From Mycoemilia scoparia (lineage: Eukaryota > Kickxellomycota > Kickxellomycetes > Kickxellales > Kickxellaceae), in the NCBI GenBank assembly GCA_027575805.1, contig JANBPU010000078.1, positions 1 to 64,000 of the forward strand: 64,000 nt of DNA, in the 5' to 3' direction. Of this stretch, positions 43,378 to 55,204 are shown one piece after another. Positions within the stretch are counted from its first letter, which is position 1; every line of letters starts with the position of its first letter. Under the pieces are notes generated by a model, which ran no database searches, was not told where the DNA came from, and saw only the letters and a list, made by a program, of their open reading frames with translations. The translations under genes and the position numbers were made by a program.

Positions 43378-43495
43378 AATGATAGGCTGTTATGGGTTTC
43401 TTGATCGCAGACACAGTCCCTATGATAAACCCTCCGCTGATGTTTCTGTCTAACGGTGAGACAGGGTGATTAATTAGCCATAACAGCCTATCATT
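43378..43495. mobile_element. Palindromic element with perfect 18-bp terminal repeats
   Basis: 'aatgataggctgttatgg' at 43378-43395 is repeated as its exact reverse complement at 43478-43495. A smaller hairpin (ctgtct...agacag) lies inside. It is not related to families A, B or C and only one copy is seen here. Confidence 0.55.
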
Positions 43496-44148
43496 GCGAG
43501 TGAGCCATTATAAAGCTGCTATGTTCTGTAGAGGAGAGATGATGAGTTCTTGGGAGACGATCTTTCTATTCAAAGTAGTGTGTGTCTGGTTCACACAGAG
43601 CAGCAGTGTGGAGGAGGGCGGGCCGAAATTGGCCGTTCTTGGTTACACACAGTGATTTGGTCACAAGCCTCGTCGCCTTCATGACATCTCTCCACCGCAA
43701 GACAGAGACAGAGAGAAATGCATTACTATATCAGTAGAGCTGAGAAGAAGGACTGTTCACATATGATAACAATGAATCATTAATCTTGTTTAGCCCATAG
43801 CGAAATCTCCTATTTGAATAAGCCCGTGAGTGCGAGTGTGAGTGTTTGTGTTACTGTGTCTGAGCTGGTGGTCTAGTTGCAAATCTCCATCATGACCTTT
43901 GTTGCTGTCTCTTTCTGTTTGACCGGTATTTAAAGCTGAGGCATCGGAAGGACAGAACCCACGTTCTTTTCTTTTTTTCAAGAATATATTTTCTTTTTAG
44001 TTTCGCGCGCACCCCCTCTCCATATATTTATTTCTATCAGCGTGTATTTAATTGCTTTTTGTTTGGCCATCATCACCTTATTTGATACAGCAGCGCCATA
44101 TATATTTATAGCAACAGTCAGATTTTAGAGAGAAAGAGAGATATTGTC
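43496..44148. other. Promoter side of ISN1
   Basis: No gene seen; pyrimidine-rich just before the start, with 'catatatatttatag' about 50 bp upstream. Confidence 0.35.
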
Positions 44149-45531
44149 ATGGCATCGGTTTACAGAGCTACCTACCATCTTCGTTCCCACAAACGAGACA
44201 ACCTGATCGAGTTTGTCAAATCCATGCTGCTAACGCCTTTTGTTCTGCATTCAACCACACCCCCGACTGCTGGGGATCCCATCACCGATGTTGATCGCGA
44301 GGAAGCCGAAATTGTAAGATCCGTCGTTCAGTCCAAAAGGCCTACCACCACACAGTCCCAGCTTTCAAAGGAAGCATCTGTTCGAGAAAGCCAAGCACAG
44401 GCCCGCGAATACAACATCCAGCGCATGGCCGAGATTCTTGGCAACATCGAGGAGCTGATCACCGAGCACCGGGAAATGGAGCTGCGTGGGCTGGGCAAAT
44501 ATTCGCGTCTGCACCGCATGGTTCCGACCATCGGCAACTTCTACACCGCGCTTCCGCTCAAAGAGGCCTTTTTGAGGTCCAGGGACGCGTGCATGGGCAT
44601 TTCGGGGCGCAGGTATGTTCCGCCCAGCTTCAATGACATCCGCCGGATCATGAATAGCGCGCAGGTCATGGCTGGCGCGCACGACTTGAAGCTGATAACG
44701 TTTGATGGTGATATGACTCTCTATGACGACGGCAAGAATTTTACCGAGGACAATCCGCTGACCCGGCTGCTGATCAGGCTGTTGCAAAAGGATATCCATG
44801 TCGCGATTGTGACTGCTGCCGGCTATGGCGATAAAAGCGAGAAATACGAAGGCAGGCTGTCGGGGCTATTGAAGGGGTTTGAGAAGGCGCGGCTGAGCGA
44901 GGAGCAGGTTGGAAGGTTCTTTGTGCTGGGTGGCGAGTGTAATTTCCTGTTTAGGTGTAGCGCCGATGATCAGTACAAGCTGAGGTTCATGTCAAACGAA
45001 GAGTATTCGTCTTCGAGCATGAGGAGAAACTGGCAGGATGAGGAGATCGAGAAGATGCTGGACATTGCGCAAAGCAATCTGGAGATTTGCATCGAGTCTA
45101 TGGATTTGGATGCTACTATTATTAGGAAAGAAAGGGCCGTGGGGCTGGTGCCGAAAAAGAAAATGACTCGTGAGCAGCTGGATGAATGTGCGCTTTCCAG
45201 CCAGCTCGAGCTGTTGAAGTTCCAAAAGGCCAACAATGTCAACCCGGCGGATGCTCCTATTCCGTTTTGTGCGTTTAACGGCGGTAATGACTGCTGGGTC
45301 GATATTGGAAACAAGTTTATTGGTGTTCAGATCCTACAGGACTATCTGGATGCCAAGCCCAGCCAGACTTTCCATATTGGGGACCAGTTCTTGATGACTG
45401 GGAATGACATTGCGACCAGACGGGCTTGTTGTACGTGCTGGATCATTAATCCGGATGAAACCCAAGCTATTCTACAGGAGCTCGATGATATTTTGTGGAA
45501 AGATGATGATGACAGCAATAATGATCAATGA
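44149..45531 (+). CDS. ISN1: IMP-specific 5'-nucleotidase
   Basis: Cytosolic phosphatase that dephosphorylates IMP to inosine in purine salvage; the family is mainly fungal. Single exon, 460 residues, the normal family length. The conserved N-terminal start YRATYHLRSHKRDNLIEFVK and LTPFVLHS lead into ADI/TALPLKEAFLRSRD and RRYVPPSFNDIRRIMNSAQ. The HAD-like catalytic motif is ITFDGDMTLYDDG (nucleophile first Asp, about residue 185). PIPFCAFNGGNDCWVDIGNK and QTFHIGDQFLMTGNDIATR carry the later metal-binding acidic residues. Codon use is GC-richer than in its neighbours, as in the EF-G1 gene next to it, suggesting high expression. The two genes converge, with 199 bp between stops. Confidence 0.95.
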   Translation: MASVYRATYHLRSHKRDNLIEFVKSMLLTPFVLHSTTPPTAGDPITDVDREEAEIVRSVVQSKRPTTTQSQLSKEASVRESQAQAREYNIQRMAEILGNIEELITEHREMELRGLGKYSRLHRMVPTIGNFYTALPLKEAFLRSRDACMGISGRRYVPPSFNDIRRIMNSAQVMAGAHDLKLITFDGDMTLYDDGKNFTEDNPLTRLLIRLLQKDIHVAIVTAAGYGDKSEKYEGRLSGLLKGFEKARLSEEQVGRFFVLGGECNFLFRCSADDQYKLRFMSNEEYSSSSMRRNWQDEEIEKMLDIAQSNLEICIESMDLDATIIRKERAVGLVPKKKMTREQLDECALSSQLELLKFQKANNVNPADAPIPFCAFNGGNDCWVDIGNKFIGVQILQDYLDAKPSQTFHIGDQFLMTGNDIATRRACCTCWIINPDETQAILQELDDILWKDDDDSNNDQ

Positions 45532-45730
45532 GAATTTCTCTATCAAAAGCAGTAGGAAAATTCAATATAAGGGTTTTTATTTTGGAACTCTATTTCTATC
45601 TATTTATTTGTGATTTCTTTTTTCAATAACAATCATCTAGTCAAGCAAGTCTTGCAAAATAAAAAGGACAGCTCGTATAAAAAAGATCACACAGAGATCA
45701 ATTGAAGAATCTAATAGCTATGACGATGAT

Positions 45731-48205
45731 CTACTTGTTTTCGGCGGCGCGTTTCTTTTGATATTCTTTGGCCATTTCTTCTTGAAGACCAGGCAATACA
45801 GGCGAATGTTTCTTGTACTCCATACTAAACTCGCCCTTGCCCTGGGTGGCCGAGCGGAGTTCATTGGAATACCCAAACATATTATTCAGCGGGACTTCGG
45901 CCAAGACCGTACACGTATCGTCCTGAACCTCCGTGTCGACAATCATGCCCTTTCTCTTGTTGATCAGACCCAAGACGTTGCCTTGGAATTCGCTCGGCAC
46001 GGTGACCTCGACGGACATCACAGGCTCCAGAACTTGGGGCCTGGATGCCTTGAATGCTTCGCGGAACGCATAGAACGTGGCCAGACGGAATGCCAGCTCG
46101 CTGGAATCGACCGAGTGAGCAAGACCGTCTTCCAGAACCATGCGGGCGCCTACAATCGGATGGCCAACCACAAAGCCCTCCTTCAGGCCGTCCATGAAGC
46201 CCTTCTCGCAAGCAAAGATGTATTGCGAGGGGATGGTGCCGCCAACCACGTTGTTGACAAACTCGTAGGGCGGCTTATCGGGGTTGGACTCGATTTCTTC
46301 CGCGGCGATTGGTTCGATATAGCCCATAACACGGCCATACTGACCAGCACCGCCGCTCTGTTTCTTGTGGGTGTAGTTGAATTTGGTTAGCTGGCCGGGA
46401 GTTTCGCGGAATGCGACCTGGGGCTTGCCGGTGGTGCACTCGACGTTGTACTCGCGTTTCATGCGCTCGACGTAGATGTCGAGATGGAGCTCGCCCATGC
46501 CCGAGATGATGGTTTCTTTGCTTTCGGGATCAATGTGGACGCGGAACGTAGGGTCTTCTTTCTGGAACCTGTTGAGTGCTTTTGAGAAGTTGGGGCTGTT
46601 CTTGTTCTTGGGGGTCAGGGACAAGGAAATGACAGGGTCGGGAACAAACATTGTGCTCATCGAGTATTGGTGGCCGTCGGTGAAGGTGTCGCCTGAAGCG
46701 CAGTCCACGCCGAAAAGGGCGCAGATCTCGCCGGCGCCGGCGCTTTCGATATCCTCCATCGAGTTGGAATGCATCCGGGCTAGACGAGACACCTTGATCT
46801 TTTTTCCGGACTTGACGTGGAATACGGTCGTGCCCTTGTTGATGGTGCCCTGGTATACGCGGATGTAGGTGAGCTGGCCGTATCTTCCTTCTTCGAGCTT
46901 GAAGGCCAGCCCGATGAACGGAACGTTCGAGTACGGAATGACGTCCATTGGCGCCTCGTCTTTCTTTAGATCCAGCGCGGTGTTTTTGATTTCGGTGGGC
47001 TTGGGCAAATAGTCGCAGACCGCGTCCAGCAGAGGCTGGATGCATTTGTCCTTGATGGCAGAGCCCATCAGCACCGGGGTGAATTTGCGGCCAATGGTGG
47101 CCCGGCGAATGGCAGCCTTGAGCTGGTCTACCGTGGGCTCGACTTCTTCAATAAAGAGTTCGCCCATTGCATCGTCAACCTCTGCCAGCGTGGCGATCAG
47201 CTCGCCCCTGGCCTCTTCGACCGCGTCGACAAGGTCTGCGGGGACATCCCGCTCGACGATCTGTGACCCACGTGGGCCTTCATTATATATGGCCACCTTC
47301 CTTACAATGTCAACGACGCCCTTGAAGTTGTCTTCCGAGCCGATAGGCACTTGGATCGGGGCGGCGGGGATCTTGAGCTTTTGTCTGATCTGGTCGGTGA
47401 TGCGCCTGGAATTTGCGCCGGCGCGGTCCATCTTGTTGATGAACGAGATTCTTGGGACGTTGTATCTGCGCATCTGGCGGTCGACCGTCATGGTTTGGCT
47501 TTGCACGCCGCTGACGGCGCACAGGACCAGGACGGCGCCATCCAGAACACGCAGCGCGCGCTCGACCTCAATTGTAAAGTCGACGTGGCCGGGGGTGTCG
47601 ATTATGTTGAAGTTGTGGTCTTTCCAGTGGGCGTATGTTGCGGCGGACTGGATCGTGATGCCCTTTTCGCGCTCCAGGTCCATCCAGTCCATGGTTGCTC
47701 CTACGTTGTCTTTGCCCCGGACCTCGTGGATTTCGTTGATTCGCCCCGTGTAGTACAAGATCCGCTCGGTCACGGTGGTTTTTCCGGAGTCAATGTGTGC
47801 GGATATCCCGATGTTTCGGAGTTTTTCGAGACGCGATATGTCGGCTGGATCGGGTTTGAAGTCCGTCAGAGTCGTTGTGGATGGGTCTTGGGTGGTGGTG
47901 TTTGTGGTGGTAGAAGCAGCAGCAGCAGCAGCGGTGTCAGAGCTGTAATAGAGCTTTTTGATTGGGTTGGTGAGATCATGTTGTGATGGGGATGATGTCT
48001 TTTTGGCCAAGGTTTTGGTGGTAATTGCAGGCAAGGCAGCAACTCTTTGGTTTTTGGTAGTCAAATTGGAGATTAATGCTACATTTGATTTGTATGTTGC
48101 TGCAGTGGTGGTGGTGATAAAGCGCTTGGTAGCACCAGAGGTAGAATATAGACGACAAAATCTTTGAGATAACATTTTATTGTCTATTGGGATTATTGAT
48201 AACAA
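45731..48205 (-). CDS. MEF1: Mitochondrial elongation factor G 1
   Basis: Translocase of mitochondrial protein synthesis, 824 residues, single exon. The N-terminal 110 residues are a basic, Ser/Thr-rich presequence ([12 protein letters not shown]...). Start is given at the first Met; the Met at residue 11 (48175) is an alternative. GTPase motifs: G1 [15 protein letters not shown]2 region [13 protein letters not shown]3 [17 protein letters not shown]4 NKMDRAGA. Domain II ([14 protein letters not shown]), domain III ([19 protein letters not shown]) and domain IV ([13 protein letters not shown]) are all present, and the C-terminal domain V has [17 protein letters not shown]. The GKTT motif and domain IV distinguish it from EF-Tu. 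Mef2/EF-G2 is less likely given high identity to the translocase signature. Confidence 0.95.
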   Translation of the reverse strand: MLSIIPIDNKMLSQRFCRLYSTSGATKRFITTTTAATYKSNVALISNLTTKNQRVAALPAITTKTLAKKTSSPSQHDLTNPIKKLYYSSDTAAAAAASTTTNTTTQDPSTTTLTDFKPDPADISRLEKLRNIGISAHIDSGKTTVTERILYYTGRINEIHEVRGKDNVGATMDWMDLEREKGITIQSAATYAHWKDHNFNIIDTPGHVDFTIEVERALRVLDGAVLVLCAVSGVQSQTMTVDRQMRRYNVPRISFINKMDRAGANSRRITDQIRQKLKIPAAPIQVPIGSEDNFKGVVDIVRKVAIYNEGPRGSQIVERDVPADLVDAVEEARGELIATLAEVDDAMGELFIEEVEPTVDQLKAAIRRATIGRKFTPVLMGSAIKDKCIQPLLDAVCDYLPKPTEIKNTALDLKKDEAPMDVIPYSNVPFIGLAFKLEEGRYGQLTYIRVYQGTINKGTTVFHVKSGKKIKVSRLARMHSNSMEDIESAGAGEICALFGVDCASGDTFTDGHQYSMSTMFVPDPVISLSLTPKNKNSPNFSKALNRFQKEDPTFRVHIDPESKETIISGMGELHLDIYVERMKREYNVECTTGKPQVAFRETPGQLTKFNYTHKKQSGGAGQYGRVMGYIEPIAAEEIESNPDKPPYEFVNNVVGGTIPSQYIFACEKGFMDGLKEGFVVGHPIVGARMVLEDGLAHSVDSSELAFRLATFYAFREAFKASRPQVLEPVMSVEVTVPSEFQGNVLGLINKRKGMIVDTEVQDDTCTVLAEVPLNNMFGYSNELRSATQGKGEFSMEYKKHSPVLPGLQEEMAKEYQKKRAAENK

Positions 48206-48927
48206 AGAAGGGAAAAAAAGAAAGTAAGAAAGGGGGCAAGGTGTAGTGAATTCCTTCTGCTTTACTATTTCGAATCTTTATATTTATATGCTTGTGCTTT
48301 TGTAGACTGTTGTGGTTGAAATTTAAAGACCAGAACCAACACTATATATGGCCCAAATATAGTGATTGTAGTAAGCTACAAGATAAAGAAGAGAAAAAGC
48401 GAAAGCAAAAAGGTATGATAATGGCGTTTTGATGATCTACAGAGAGTTTTTTATTATAGGCTGTCTGTCTCTGTCTTTTCTTTCAGTTGTTTTCTAAAGG
48501 AATGAATAAATCAATCGATCAATGAATGAATGAACGACTTTTGGGTGGAGAATTTGTATTCCTCTTTTTTTTTGCTAGACTCAACACATAGATTATTACC
48601 ATAATAAATTTTAGATAATGATTTGATTTGATCGATCTGGCGATCTTGTTCCTGATCTTTTTCATGGTTGAGTGATAAATTATGAGAATGTCAATCATCA
48701 TCATAAGTCAAAAAGAATTGATTTTGTTTTGTTGAAATAAATAAATAAATAAAAATATAAAATAGGAGATAAAAAAGATGGATGTATGTGTGTAAATGAA
48801 GAACTACGCATGCGTTTGTAATTTATAATGATGAATTGCAACGCTGCTGATTGGAAAAGAGTAGAGAGAATTTGGCGAAGAAAAAAAGTAGCAGTGTTGT
48901 GGTTGGTGAAAAGAGATATTGAAATTA

Positions 48928-48965
<38 letters not shown>

Positions 48966-49014
48966 ATGGTAATGGCAATGGTAACTGATAAAACCTATTA
49001 ATAGAGAGAACGGT
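48206..49014. other. Intergenic, no gene seen
   Basis: AT-rich with a (TAG)n run. I looked here for a receiver domain that could belong to the neighbouring Skn7-like gene and found none. Confidence 0.4.
48931..48964. repeat. (TAG)n microsatellite
   Basis: Eleven TAG units just beyond the stop of the HSF-type gene. Confidence 0.9.
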
Positions 49015-51030
49015 CTAGAATATAGCATCATTTAGAAGAGCTGTTGTAGCTGCTTCTGCGGCTGCTGTAACTGATACTCTTCCTCCTCCTCCTTCTTCTG
49101 GTGCTATTGATGTTGATGAAATGTTTCCAGTGGAGCCATCGGATTGCATCATTGCACCAAATGAAGTGGTCGTTGATGCTGCTGCCAGCTGGTCAAATAT
49201 GGTTTGGGTGTTTGGTATTAAATTGTCGTTTGTATTGGATCCATGGTGGTGGTTATTATGGCCGTTAGAAACTAGACGGTACTGCTGCTGCTGTTGGTGG
49301 TGGTGGTGGTGGTGGAGTTGGTGGGGATCTGTGTGAGCTCTTTTATTTGCTCCGTTGGTAGTGGTGGTTGAGAAGATGTCAGCAATACTGTTCCCACCGT
49401 TGTCGGCTGCTGCTGTTGTTGTTGACATGGGTTGGCCATGGATCAATGATAGTGAGTTTGAAGAAGTATGGTTGTGGTGGTTGTGGTGGTCGTATCCATT
49501 GGCTGATGCCATTGAAGCAGCAGTTTTTGCACCACCGCTGCCATTGCCATTCTTTTGTATAGATCCTTCAACAGATCCACCAGCGCCACCGTCGATATGC
49601 ATAAGACTATCATTGAGCTGAAGTATATCGTTCAAGGCCTGTTGTGCAGACGCATTGGATGATGATATAATCTCCATGTTAGAATTTCCTTGCTGTGTTG
49701 AATGGGAATGATTTTGGCCATGTTGGGCTCTCTCCGATGCTCCACCGTTGCTACTAATGTTGTTTGAGCTATTCATGCCACCACCACCACCACCACCGCT
49801 GTTTGATCCAAAACTGTATTGAATCAACTCGCCAATGACCTGATCCTGGACCTGTATGTTCTTTTTGAGATTGACAACTTCCTGGAATATTTGCTGCTGT
49901 GATCTGTTAAGCTCATTGATGTATAGCGACATTTCTGAGTGGGATTGGGCCAGCATGTGCATTTGTGCCTGGAGTTCTTGGGTCAGATATCTCAAATCCA
50001 TCTCATTGGCTGGTAAGCTTGAAAAGTCTCCAGATGTAGTACTGCTGTTGCTGCTACTGCTGCGACGCCCAATCTCTATACCGTTGCCACGAAGGAACGC
50101 TATATTGTTGAATCCTCCCACAGATGTACTACCCCCATTAGTATGGTGATAGGCAGCGGCGGCGGCGGCAGCAGCAGCAGCATTTCTTATATCATCGTTT
50201 TGTGACATGGAATTGTTAGCGGCCGATGCTGATGCTCGTGACTTTGGTGGGACCTTGCGTTTGATCTTTTCGAGGAGTTCGTGTTTGTCGTGCTGGAAGA
50301 ATGGGTGATGGAACTTCCAGGCCTATTAAGAAAAGATATAAGCGTGGTGGTATGGTGGATGTTTGTCAAGAAACTTAATGATTTATGTGTATGTATGTAT
50401 TTATGTATAATGGCGGGAAATGGCTTACCTGGTCACCATAACGTTCGGCATCATTGGGCTGCTTGATCTTATGGAAATCGTACTTGTTTAGTTGTCGAAC
50501 AAAGCTGGCAAAGTTGTTGTGTTTAAAGTGTTGGGGAAGAATGTGTTTGGAAAATTCGTTTGGCTCCTTAATAACAAAGCTATCGCCTTCATAGCTCCAG
50601 CACACGATGTCTTGGTGAGCCTTTGTTTCCAACATTCTACACAAACGTATAAAAGCAGAATAAGATTGGTTGGTTGATCACTAAAAGTAAATGGGATAAG
50701 CATTTGAAAGCTTCTGTGAGCTACTAACCTAAACAACTTTTTTACAAATTCTGGAACCCCAGTGGCCATTTGTAAAAACTCCAGTGGATCTGTTAGATCT
50801 CCTATGATACTCTTTGTGGCTGCGGTGTTACTGTTACTTAGTTTAGCAGCTCCTAGTCGATTCTTGGATCCTGAAGAGTTTGCTGATGCAGCACCTCCTG
50901 GACGACCACTTGTATTACCAGTAGTAGTAGTAGTAGCAGCAGCAGTAGAAGTGGTAGATCTCATAGTGTTTAATACACTTGACCGATTAGGTGAAGTCCT
51001 GGACATTGTATTATTAGTGCTGTTATTCAT
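49015..51030 (-). CDS. HSF-type transcription factor, Skn7/Prr1-like, 3 exons
   Basis: Nuclear DNA-binding protein. Exons are 51030-50729, 50636-50429 and 50322-49015 (605 residues), all in phase. The HSF-type domain spans residues about 90-190: [52 protein letters not shown] with YDFHK, and [30 protein letters not shown] and the EKIKRK ending resemble Skn7/Prr1 more than classical Hsf1. A coiled coil follows ([38 protein letters not shown]). The rest is Asn/Ser/His/Gly-rich. Unlike Skn7, no response-regulator receiver domain follows before the stop. So it could be a Skn7-like factor without phosphorelay input, or an HSF paralogue. An alternative Met is at 51006. Confidence 0.85.
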
Positions 51031-52044
51031 CCACTACAAATACATACATACATGTATATTAGTTATTTCTGTGTTTTAGTAAACCTTCTTTGTACTTGAA
51101 TACAAGATAGAGATGAATAGTATACGTACAGTTTATAGTTTGCTTTTTGATTAGCGTTGTTTGTATACCACTACGTTCCTTAATAAATTTGTGTTTTTAA
51201 AAAAGAACAAAGAATAGGGTGAGCAACAACAACAGCAGTAGTAGTTAGTATACTGGTAAAACAAAAGAGAAATAACCGAATGCAAAGATTCCAAGAAGAT
51301 GTAGTATAAGTTGTTTCTGACTCTTTCTTCAAAAAGTAAGTAAGTAAGTAAGCGAGCGAGTGTATATATTTTGGTAATATTCTTTTACAAATCATCAAGT
51401 TCTAAAGAAAAGAAGAAATTTATAAACTCATGGTAAAGGAATATAGCTTTGGTGAAATCTTAAACAAGTGATTTGTGGATAGCTGGCCATGACTTATTGC
51501 CGTTATATATTATGTAATAATTAATTTGAGGCAAAGCTAACCAGGGATCAGATACAAAGTAATTGGTATTCTATATATATATATATATATATCTACATAT
51601 ATATACCGAAGAAGCTATAGAGAGTCCAATAATAAAGTATGATGAATTGATTGGTTGGCTGGTTTATTGCTGGCCATCTGGACTTTTTCTTTATCCATCT
51701 CGGGGTGAGATGGAACTTGATAGCAATGGTGGGGATAACAACAGCATGGTCCAAAGATAAGGAGGAAGAAAAAACTGGATAAAATGCACATGGTCATATA
51801 AAATGACTGGAGGAGCGATGTGTTGCTAGTTGTGATGGTTATTACGTGGATTTCGTTGGTGTGTGTCGTGTGGTAAGAGTTTAAAGAAAGAAAGAAAGAA
51901 AGACAACCTTTATTGAACAATATAGGAGGGTACTATAAAACTTCCTTTTACTATTATCACTTCTGGATCTCAGATAAGATATCTCGTGGAGTGTTGTTAT
52001 AGATGTTAAAATAATAGTATATTAAGCACAATGTGGTGGCAGTG
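51031..52044. other. Intergenic, no gene seen
   Basis: AT-rich, with a (TA)n run at 51571-51592 and (GAAA)n near 51885-51902. No supported ORF. Confidence 0.4.
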
Positions 52045-52210
52045 ATATGGCAAGATTTAACTAGTGATCAGGCGTAAAGTGGACAAGAATGGGGGACCCT
52101 TATCAGATTTTGACCCAGTCACTATCCAACTCCTGAAGTTCCATTTTTGTCTAAGGCTTTTTGAGCTTTGTCCATTTATGTATATATGGGAAGATTTCAC
52201 TATCGATCGA

Positions 52211-52215
<5 letters not shown>
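52045..52215 (-). mobile_element. Family C MITE-like element, followed by start of another
   Basis: 'atggcaagatttaactagtg' to 'ttttgtctaaggctttttg', reversed copy. From about 52187 a second family C beginning ('atgggaagatttcacta') follows and is cut short by a GT repeat. Confidence 0.7.

Positions 52216-52242
<27 letters not shown>
52216..52242. repeat. (GT)n microsatellite
   Basis: Thirteen GT units interrupting a family C fragment. Confidence 0.9.
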
Positions 52243-53338
52243 AGTTTTGGTTGGTTATTTTACTTTGTAATTCTAATTGGTAAAAGTATAAAAGCTATTA
52301 TTATTATTATTATTATCATTGTTTGTATTACTTTTCTATAAACTAAAAATCTTTCAAGATTATAATTGATTTTGTGATAAATTTCTTTTTGTATTATTTT
52401 TGTTGATATTATGTAAGCAAGAATCAAGAATCTTGATAAATCAATAGCGATGACGATGACAACGACAAAGACTTTATATTTGATTTTATGCTTGAACAAG
52501 TATAACAACATTAATAGGCAAAGACAAGCCAAGAAGATATCAATCAAAATAATCAAAAAAATGATACATATAAATATCATTCTTTGTCGATTTTTTTTCT
52601 ATGTTTGGTTGACAATAAGCTATTATACTTTGTGATTTTAGATTCTTTGTTTGACACGGGCATTTATGTGGATATATCATCGTGTCCAAAAAAAGGGGGG
52701 GGGGAAGTGTATGTAAAATACGCCAAAGAAATTTTTGTAACAAATCAAGCCAAAAAAAATGACAGGTGAATTTGTGAGAATGGGGGTTTGCTACAATCAG
52801 TTTATAACAAATTGATCAATGCAAGCAGCAAGCAAGAAAGCATAAATACAAATTGACATGTACAAAGACAAAGAGAATAAATGTAAAAAATCAATCTAGT
52901 ATCGTTTTTGGAATCAAACAAAAGAATGCCAGAGTCAGTGACAAAGGGTTATAGTGGGGCGATTGATATAGAGTAGAATTTGTATTTAAATCAATTACAA
53001 TCAATACAAATTATATTATGCGTTATAATTAGCCATGATGATGATGGTGGTGGTAGTAGTAGTAGTAGTAGTATTGGAAAAAGTAAAGGGTTTTGATGTG
53101 GAGAACTATTCTATTACAATCGACAATATTAATTGGAATTAGAAATACAAATAAAAAAGAAAAGGAAAATAATAGTAAAATAAAAAGAAATAAATATAAA
53201 ATATATAAAAATAAGATAAGATAAATGCATTGAATCTTTAACAAATATTTTCTATTATGATGATGATGATGATGATGATGAATGTATACACATCGCCAGC
53301 ATATATATACACACGTACAAGACCTATTTACTGTATAT
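52243..53338. other. Intergenic, no gene seen
   Basis: Highly AT-rich with (TAG)n and (GAT)n runs near 53052 and 53257. Minus ORFs such as 52260-52580 are Ile/Leu-rich chance frames. Confidence 0.4.
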
Positions 53339-55031
53339 TTAGAGAGGCGAAGATGTAGTTGGAACCACGCCACTGCTGCCACCAGGACCTACAGAATTAA
53401 CCTTATTAATGGCCACCAGCTTCCTGGTGTAAGTCGACAAGCACTCGTTGCCTTTTTCCATGCGGAACTGGGCAATTGCCATTTCCAGAGAATTGTTGTT
53501 GACGGTCAACAAATAGTCTAGACGGCGGCCAATCAGCTGGATCCGCTGGTATCTTTTGGTGTTGTCGCCGGTCGAGAGGACGTACTTTTTGACCTTGCCT
53601 TCAAGCAGCTGTTCTATTTCCTGGTAGTATTGGTAGATACGGAAGTAGTCGTATTGGCCGGAAAAGGCGTTGAGTCTAAAGGCACGGATTTCTTTGATGT
53701 TTACTGGGAATAGGGGAGCCATGTGGTGTTGGAATGACGAAGTCGATGCGGCAGATTGAAGGTGGTGGTGTTGTTGTTGTTGCAAGTGGTGTGGGTGGGG
53801 GTGTCCGTGGTGAATGTATTGGGGCTGGTGTTGTTGTTGTTGTTGTTGCTGCTGCTGCTGCTGGTGGTGGTTGTTGGGAAAATCGTGGTGAGGATGGAAA
53901 TTATTTGTAGGTTGGTATGAAGTTAATGATAATGCAGAGGAAGAAGAAGTGGTGGCGGTATTATTAGGATGAGTATAGAAAGGATGCTGTTGTTGGTAGT
54001 GGTGGTGATAGCTGCTGTTAGTAGTAGGATGGTGAGGGGCATCAAAAGAGTCTCGAGCACTGATAAGAACAGCCGAAGATGTTGGCGAAGGACGTGGGCG
54101 GGCCGTGACGGCGGCGGCGGCAGCAGCAGCAACAGTGCTGGAACGATACTGCTGGTGCTGCTGGACGAACTTGTTTGTGTCTGGCTGATGAGGTTGAGCT
54201 TGCTGCCTATGATGATGGTGGTTTTGTGACTGCTCGCTATATCCAAGGTAACGGCGAGGTGCCTGTTGAAGCTGTGGATGAGACTCTCTTCTCTGAACGC
54301 TGATACGAGAAGATGAAGAGGGTCTTCTACTAAATTCAACTGCTGCTTTCTTTGTAGTTTCTTGAGGAGTGGTTGTTTTATTACAGCTATTGGGTTCGCT
54401 TGGTATTGCCCCAAAAGTTTCTCTAAATGAAGGCAAAGATACAGCCTGGGAGGGGCCCAAAGAAGGCGAGCTCTTTGTACTCAAGACATCGGATGCGTGC
54501 TGGGGTGGGGAAAGGGCAAGTCTTCTTTTTGGGCTGGTTTGGTAGGGAGCATATCTGTACGCGCTGCCAGAGCTGTTGTTAGTACGAGAGAGCCTGAATG
54601 TACCAGTGCCCTCGGAAATGGAGGACGAGACAGCGCCAAGGTTAGATGAGGACGAAGGACGACGGCGGTGCTGTTCCTTGCCAGAAAATGAGGATGAGGA
54701 TTGGAAAGTTGTGGTGCTGCCAAGTTCTGGAGTCGAAGCGCTGCTGTGGAGACTACCCAGTGACGACGCAGATGATGATGATGGGTCCTGACCATTAATA
54801 AGGATCTTTTGGAATGTTGTGGCTTCTGGCGAATGGCTGCTGTTGCTGCTGCTGCTGTTTGTCCAAGGAGAGATGGAAAAGTAATCGGTCCCGATACGGT
54901 GATGGTTCATAATTCCGTTAGAAGGCTGGCAGCTTGGCAGCGACTTGCGTAGCAGTGGGCTCTCGTTGCCGTTGCTTGTCTTGGTGGTGGCAGTCTGTAT
55001 CTGATGAGCGTAAGGAAGACGCCGCCGACCA

Positions 55032-55065
<34 letters not shown>

Positions 55066-55204
55066 GACTATTATTATATTGGGCAGCGGTGGCAATGTTT
55101 GTGCTGGTAGTATCCATGATAGAAGCAGTAGTATTAAAAGAATATGAGTTGTGGTGGTGGCTGAGGTCTGCAGAAGAAAACTTGTTGTGTCCAAAGTGTT
55201 GCAT
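53339..55204 (-). CDS. Unrecognised Ser/Gln/His-rich protein with a conserved-looking C-terminus
   Basis: Single-exon ORF. I place the start at the Met at 55204 (MQHFGHNKFSSADLSHHHN, 621 residues); an in-frame Met 32 codons upstream gives a Pro/Phe-rich stretch that looks like leader. Most of the protein is Ser-, Gln- and His-rich disorder with polyQ (53838-53870) and polyS tracts. Only the last 120 residues or so look folded: NIKEIRAFRLNAFSGQYDYF, RIYQYYQEIEQLLEGKVKKY, YQRIQLIGRRLDYLLTV, SLEMAIAQFRMEKG. These form amphipathic helices, but I recognise no family. A regulatory or scaffold role is a guess. Confidence 0.65.

Noticed and set aside
47040..47986. Long plus-strand ORFs (237 and 211 residues)
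   Set aside because: Antisense shadows of the GC-richer mitochondrial EF-G1 gene; the same applies to 45758-46390.
52260..52580. Hydrophobic minus ORF resembling a small membrane protein
   Set aside because: Ile/Leu/Phe-rich because of A/T richness; no conserved charge pattern or start context.
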